64,000 nucleotides of DNA, taken from Micromussa lordhowensis. Its lineage: Eukaryota > Cnidaria > Anthozoa > Scleractinia > Lobophylliidae. The DNA is taken from NCBI GenBank assembly GCA_964020085.1, contig OZ026598.1, forward strand, positions 9,106,824 to 9,170,823, in the 5' to 3' direction. Below are positions 55,448 to 64,000 of this stretch, piece after piece; the stretch's first letter is position 1; each line of letters begins with the position of its first letter. Below the pieces are notes generated by a model. The model saw only the letters and a list, made by a program, of their open reading frames with translations. It did no database searches and was not told the origin of the DNA. Both the position numbers and the translations under genes were made by a program.

Positions 55448-57100
55448 AATGCTGATAACAACTATTGTGTCCTGGCTGTTTTTCACAAGAATAGTTCAGG
55501 TAGGTAAACCTCCACCAATGAACAGGCAATAGACAAACACTGAATTTGTGACCCAGCTCTTCCCCTCCCCAGTTGACTTCAACATTCAAACCCACTAGTC
55601 AGAGTTTCGTCTGTTATCTCATGAGAGGTGGCAACATGGGGATGATGAATGTCATCAACATTAAAAAATAAGTATAGATAGTGGTATATTGCACCAATTT
55701 CATGGGAAAAAGAGGAGGAGGAACGCCCTCCAGCCCCTGCAACCCTCCGCCCCCATCCCATCCTGTTAAAAGCAACAGAGAGGGATGGCAAATCAAGCCA
55801 AGCAGTGTATAGTACTTAACCTGGGTGCAAGAAATTTTCGAGCAAATTGAAAGTCGGTGGTTGCAAACCACCACCCCAACACTTTATACTCAGTCACGCA
55901 AGGCTAAAAAAATACTGTGTTGCGTGACATGACCAATGCAAAACAAAACTATCCGATCGATTATCAGTGGAATATTCTTACCGTTATTTAAACTTTCTAT
56001 TTTTATAAGAATATGTTTTATAAGAATATTGACGCTGAAATTTGCAAGTTCGACGCTTAGATTTTGAAAAGAACGTAATTTTTTGTGCTTAAGAAGTACA
56101 TGTTTTTTATAAAACTCTTCCTAGCCAAAAAGCAATAAAAATAGCACTAGCTCCAAAATGACTTCGACGCCATCCAGAGTGACTTCTAACAGTTTTCAGA
56201 AACAGAGGCATTATGCTCCAAAAATATTAGTATTTTGCCAGCATTATGCCTTATGCTCCAGATATAGTATTAAGCTCAAAATTATACCGGCATAATCCGT
56301 CAGACCCTATTAAATCCAAACAATAAATACCTTCGAAAACAGCTAAATGCCATACGCTATAACCTAAGAATATTCATAAGAATATTTTCAGCCAAAAATC
56401 GGCTGAAAAATAAGGATATTCAGCCTCGGCCGGAAAAACAATATTCTTATTGCTATGCACGCCAAAATATACATGGGGACAAGGAAAAGTGCTACTTCCA
56501 CTATGAAAGAGATCTTAGACATTCTGACATCAGGCGGTTTTTAGAGGGGCAAAGCGCGATTGAATCATGCTTGGCGCCCTGCTTTGCTATACGGCATGTT
56601 CGAATTCTGCAATTCAAGCTAGGAATTTTATGTCCCAGTGTTTTTCGCAATAATGGGAAAACTTCCCATTTAATTCCCAATTGGGAATCTAAAAAAGTTT
56701 CCTGTGCAAGCTAGCAGGAAAATAGCAGTGACAGCTCCGTACTAGCATGTGTTACAGCTGTAAACGAGGAAGGAGAAGGGGTAGGGAAACAAAATCCCAG
56801 TCCCCCTCCTTCCATCCGCCCTTTGCCTCCCCCTCCCCCTCTCCCTTGTAACGCCTGCTACGCGCAGGCTAGATAGCTACGCCAAAGGATCTGAGTGCAG
56901 ACCCCAGGAGAGAGGAGCCATCGTCTTCCAGTGCTGAGCCTCTCCTACGCCCCGTTTTGTTCCCTTGTTGCGCCCTTCACTGCAGCGATTTTTCTTTTAA
57001 GAAACTTTATACGAGAAGAAAGCACCGTGCGCGAGCTACAAGAAAAAGCCCTCGGCCTTCCCGCGTTGAGACCGCAGGCGCTTCCCGCCAAAAGTTGATT
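55448..57100. other. Spacer between calmodulin genes E and F
   Basis: No gene. From about 55970 to 56470 the words TAAGAATAT and GGCTGAAA recur in both orientations; a similar patch is at 58370-58460 in gene F intron 1, so a small interspersed repeat is likely. A C-rich run lies near 56770-56850. Confidence 0.4.
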
Positions 57101-57190
57101 GACGCAGTCGACGCAGTGTTGACGCAGTCGACGCAGGCGACGCAGTCGACGCAGTCGACGCAGTTGACGCAGTTGACGCAGTTGACGCGC
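57101..57190. repeat. 9-bp minisatellite GACGCAGT(C/T)
   Basis: About ten units of GACGCAGTC or GACGCAGTT, a few with small changes, about 410 bases before the ATG of gene F. The long open frames across it on both strands are products of the repeat. Confidence 0.85.
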
Positions 57191-57408
57191 TTGACTGATA
57201 AAGTGTGACGTCACTCAATGCGGCAAGTTGCTGTGTTAAATATTTCTCCCACACGTACAGCTGTTTTCTCGGCGCAAAGTTTGCCAAAACACGCTACGGT
57301 GAGCCAAATTAAGCAATAAAATAAATAGCATCGCATTAAAATACAATAATATCGCGATTGTTTCAACAGAGGGCAAATTGGAGAAGATTTGTGCAATAGC
57401 CGCACCAA

Positions 57409-57480
57409 GCCGCAGGCGACGCATTTTGTTCGGCAGCAATCCAAATTTGGACAGCCGATTTTATTTGAATCCACCAATCA
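57409..57480 (+). promoter_or_regulatory. CArG plus CCAAT module upstream of calmodulin F
   Basis: GCCGCAGGCGACGCATTTTG, CArG box CCAAATTTGG (57441-57450) and CCAAT (57474-57478), 160 to 123 bases before the ATG. The first 43 bases match the gene E block with about 7 differences. Confidence 0.65.
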
Positions 57481-57600
57481 GGTGCCTTGTTGGTTCATGC
57501 GGCTCGCGCGGGATAATGCTTCGAACATTTTTACGTGAAATAAATTTTGTAACTTCTCGAAAGTCGACGGAATTTCTATCGCACAGACAGCGAGAGCAAA

Positions 57601-60737
<3,137 letters not shown>

Positions 60738-61023
60738 GCATCTAAACTTTAGTCAGATTCGTCAACCTTCAGAAGCCACTTTGGTGTATTATACTTCATG
60801 TAACACTCTGCCAGGAGTGCATCACCACCTTTTGGTCCTATAATGACAGTGTGTAGATTGCACAACAACTTCAAAAGTGAAGAGTTTAATATTTGTAAGA
60901 AACTCTCGTCTCATGCTGTACTATATTTCCAGTCATTTGTGTTTATAATTTATTGTCAGACATGTTTTGTTGGAGCATTAAAGGGCCAGTATAAGAAGAT
61001 TGATGATTGTTGTATATCATGTT

Positions 61024-61034
61024 AATAAAATAAA
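61024..61034 (+). terminator. Poly(A) signals of gene F
   Basis: Two overlapping AATAAA words about 290 bases after the stop. Confidence 0.65.
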
Positions 61035-61500
61035 GATGTCAATTGCTGTTATTACAGTCTGTGATCAAATTCCTTTGTTTAAAAGGCATACAAATGAGGT
61101 GAACAGTACAGTACAAAGCATTATTATCCAACTCTGCTTCGTAGAGTACAAATAACATGTAAAACGAGTACAAGTACTTTTCTCATTCCTCCTGGCAGTG
61201 TAAACGTTAAAAAAAAAACTTGGCAAGTCAGAATTTTGGGAAATGTGTACATACATGCCCCTGCATTCTTGTGAGGACCATATTTCCAGACCCTAGTTGC
61301 GTGGACACCCCTTTCCAAAGCAGTTATCCAAATGATACTGGGGCATTTATTAGCTGACTGCTTGGCCTCTTAAAACATCTGTTCAAAATTAGAAAAAGCC
61401 CAATATTTTTTGTGGGGACATTTTACACAGCGAACTTTGCCTTCTTGCGGGGACTGTGTTCCGGACGGTACTTATGGGTACACAGAGCTACACACCCGAC

Positions 61501-61700
61501 NNNNNNNNNNNNNNNNNNNNNNNNNNNNNNNNNNNNNNNNNNNNNNNNNNNNNNNNNNNNNNNNNNNNNNNNNNNNNNNNNNNNNNNNNNNNNNNNNNNN
61601 NNNNNNNNNNNNNNNNNNNNNNNNNNNNNNNNNNNNNNNNNNNNNNNNNNNNNNNNNNNNNNNNNNNNNNNNNNNNNNNNNNNNNNNNNNNNNNNNNNNN
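61501..61700. other. Assembly gap (200 N)
   Basis: Exactly 200 N, a scaffolding placeholder. Real size, and even adjacency of both sides, is not established. Confidence 0.99.
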
Positions 61701-61708
61701 TCTTTGCA

Positions 61709-63018
61709 GAGAATGTGGACAACTCCAAACGAGCACGTGCAGCAAAGTTTTTAGCATGGCAGGTATTGCTGAATATATTAAAGATTAACTTATTTATTAA
61801 CATTTCCTTTTTACTTCTTGTTAAATGTACATGTACATTTAAAAGATCACATTACATCACTCCTGGTTCTTGGAGGAAAGACAAGTGTTTTCCCTTTAAT
61901 GGAGCAATAGTATATATTATGTGAAGTATTGTATGTAGCTGCTGGGATTATGGCTAATATTATTAATGCCTTCTTTCAGGATGGTTTTGGCTACAGGAGG
62001 TAACCTTAAGGGATTGGGAGGGGGGGGGGGGGGGTGTAAGATGATAAAAGAGCAGTCAATAATTGTAAAAGACACAACCACATCAGCTTTGCAGCAACAC
62101 ATTTATCCTTTGTAAATAAAAGTTATACTAACAATAAAATTATTATTATGACAATTATTACTGAAAGATGTATATATTTGAATGTGAGTTGGGATCAGTT
62201 GTTCAGTTAGCCCTTAATGGTATTTCTTATTTAGCTTGCTTTTTTAATTTCTTTCCTTCTAGACATTTGACCTTCAAAGAGTCATGGTCTTTGGATTTAA
62301 ACAGTTCTCCTCATACGTTTTTGAGAATTTTCCTGGATACACACTGTCTCCATTGCGGCTCTCAATAAGTCTTGGAAGGATTCAGTTAAGACAGGAGCTG
62401 AAGCTCACTGCTAGAGCCACAAGTCATGATCAGAAAGGTTACCGAGACCAAGAGGTCTTTATATCTGGCCCCACAAATGTGTCCACATTGAACACTGATC
62501 ATCAACAACCTTACATTGAAATCATGGCTCATTTTGTTCCTTATGGTTATCAGGGTGTTAAAGAATTTATTTTTCCCTCTCAAATTTCTCAAAGCACTTT
62601 TCAGGGCAGGCAAGGTAGCTCTGCATGCACCCTAATAGCCCTTGTAATGGGTTTTAAATTCTCCTCTGGGTTGATTGGTGAACCAAAGAAAGTTCTTGAA
62701 CAGAGGTGGTTTGGCCATGTGGTATCAAGTATTTATGAGGGAAATAAAATCTTTGATGAGTGCTTTTCTGCTGCAGGAGTTGGTGGGCTTGATGTAGAAG
62801 ATGCATTTAGCTCTGTTGGAGATGATCTACACTTCCTTTCCTATGAGGATCCCCAAGATTTTTTTATTAATGGCAATAGTTTCCAGGACATCATTTCAAA
62901 TGTTAGGGAACGGGCAAACATGAAAAGGAAATCAGTTGGTATCTTTGTATCTGGTGGGAGGACTGTAGTAATTTTAGTTTGGGAAAATGGGGCATGTGCA
63001 ATTTTCGATAGCCATTAA
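61709..63018 (+). pseudogene. Partial gene: putative papain-like cysteine protease domain protein
   Basis: Main exon 62263-63018 (acceptor CCTTCTAG) encodes about 250 residues. A short exon ending at 61762 (AENVDNSKRARAAKFLAWQ, donor GTATTG) joins in phase 0; more 5' sequence is lost in the gap. Seen features: GRQGSSACTLIALVMG, with a Cys at a helix start, and later SGGRTVVILVWENGACAIFD followed by SH. A Cys near the start and a D-x-H near the end are the order seen in the herpesvirus-tegument-type deubiquitinase fold, so a cysteine protease is a guess by pattern, not by homology. The frame stops at 63016-63018 right after the His; in another frame RHLQYGCILSHSLPSKE and ELILWLAKTSQKF continue to a TGA near 63164, so a frameshift separates a C-terminal tail of about 50 residues. 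Could be a decayed mobile-element or host gene. Confidence 0.5.
62021..62034. repeat. Poly-G run
   Basis: About 14 G residues in the putative intron before the protease-like exon; length may be unreliable. Confidence 0.8.
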
Positions 63019-63499
63019 GGCATTTACAGTATGGGTGTATTCTCTCCCATTCTCTACCATCCAAAGAAAATGAGTTAATATTGTGGCTAGCCAAGACATC
63101 CCAGAAGTTTTACAGCACCTCAATACAGTATGCCCAAATTACTTGGGTAGAGTACAACTGATAAATGTAATACATGTCAAAATGTGCCTTGTCATTTTGG
63201 AAGAAAAAAGTACCTTTAGTATAGCCAGAAGCATATCACATGCTTCTGGTATAGCTTATAGTCAGCTCAAAACTGTTGTGTGGCAGAAGCTGAAGTACAT
63301 TTCCCCTCTGAGCATTTCGATTTGGTTGTAGGTAATTATTATTATCATAAACACTCTTTTCAGCCAGAAAGGTCAATTTTTTTAATGAAATGCTGTCTCT
63401 TTTTTAAGCTGGCTGCACTTTGCCATTAATATGTAACCATTTTACATAGGAACAAGAAACTCCACCAAAAATATAATGATTATTATAAATACCCTAGTA

Positions 63500-64000
63500 A
63501 AAATAGACCCGGAATTCCGGAGGGATTCCTCCGGAATTCCAGGTGGATTCCAGGTGGATTCCGCCTGGAATCCACCGGAATCCTCCGGAATTATTGCCGG
63601 CATTCCCCCGGAATTCCGGTGGAATTCCGCCGGAATTTTAGCGGAATTCCAGACTATTCCAGATGGAATTTCTGTTAAGGTTAAGGATGGAATTCCGCTG
63701 GAATTATTGCTGGCATTCCGCCGGGATTCTGCACTGTACTCCAGCTGGAATTCCACCGGAATCCTCCGGAATTATTGCCGGCATTCCCACAGAATTCCAC
63801 TGGAATTCCGCCGGAATTTTAGCGGCATTCCAGACTATTCCAGACGGAAATTCTGTGAAGGTTCCAGATGGAATCCCGCTGGAATTATTGCCGGCATTCC
63901 GCCGGGATTCTGCACTGTACTCCAGCTGGAATTCCACTGGAATTTTACCGGAATGCCGGACTAATTTTCAGCCAGAATTCCAGGGAAAATTCAGGATAGA
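63500..64000. repeat. GGAATTCC-rich tandem repeat, higher-order period about 181 bp
   Basis: Dense short units such as CCGGAATTCC and GGAATTATTGCCGGCATTCC. A larger unit with CCAGACTATTCCAGA at 63650 recurs at 63831, and TTCTGCACTGTACTCCAGCT recurs at the same spacing, giving a period of 181 bases. It runs off the window. Open frames on both strands (Glu-Phe-Arg / Ile-Pro-Pro-Glu style) come from the repeat and are not genes. Confidence 0.85.

Noticed and set aside
56895..57287. Several overlapping frames on both strands
   Set aside because: Caused by the 9-bp minisatellite, which is open in several frames.
61410..61924. Frames spanning the N gap
   Set aside because: Run through 200 N, so they are meaningless across the gap; only the short exon-like piece at 61709-61762 was kept.
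61963..62000. Possible 20-nt exon (DGFGYR) before the protease-like exon
   Set aside because: Its phase does not fit the main frame of the next exon, whereas skipping it gives an in-frame join.
63442..63964. Long frames in the GGAATTCC repeat
   Set aside because: Open on both strands with repeated Glu-Phe-Arg / Ile-Pro patterns; repeat artefact.
63500..64000. CRISPR array
   Set aside because: No spacers between regular repeats, and the setting is eukaryotic.

Overview
The window looks like nuclear DNA of a cnidarian, most likely an anthozoan such as a stony coral. This is an inference from four things: AT-rich, intron-rich sequence; gustatory-receptor-like (Grl) genes of the kind known from sea anemones; a metazoan calmodulin sequence; and a mixed transposon load (Penelope-like elements, a CR1/L2-like LINE, tRNA-derived SINEs, many TIR or foldback MITEs). 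There are no bacterial operons, and one 200-base N gap marks a scaffold join.

Layout. 0.2-6.7 kb: two minus-strand paralogous Grl seven-helix receptor genes, each with one large exon and three tiny C-terminal exons; the downstream copy carries a 5-base insertion that breaks the frame. 9-19 kb: a decayed mobile-element ORF and two small minus-strand paralogous genes of an unrecognised family ending in a conserved PDZ-ligand-like tail. 23-61 kb: a calmodulin-superfamily cluster of five genes: a divergent four-EF-hand protein (gene A, +), a calmodulin-like protein with an extra intron (gene B, +), a standard calmodulin (gene C, -), and two near-identical calmodulins (genes E and F, +). Between C and E lie an orphan calmodulin last exon and an orphan Met-only first exon, remnants of a sixth copy (D) or alternative exons. 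All five share the same exon plan (Met-only or short first exon, then about 31, 144, 243 and 29 nt), so they look like products of tandem duplication. 61.5-64 kb: the N gap, a gene fragment with a possible papain-like protease domain, and a GGAATTCC-rich tandem repeat.

Genes A-F would act as calcium sensors or effectors; the receptors are predicted membrane chemoreceptors or ion channels. I see no evidence that the two sets form one pathway. The introns and spacers hold most of the mobile DNA: a TIR element with 9-bp target duplications carrying a RecQ-helicase fragment (in the calmodulin C intron), a MITE nested in a SINE (in the calmodulin F intron), and three Penelope-type termini with hammerhead-like motifs. 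Genes E and F also share an upstream block with a perfect CArG box followed by a CCAAT box.
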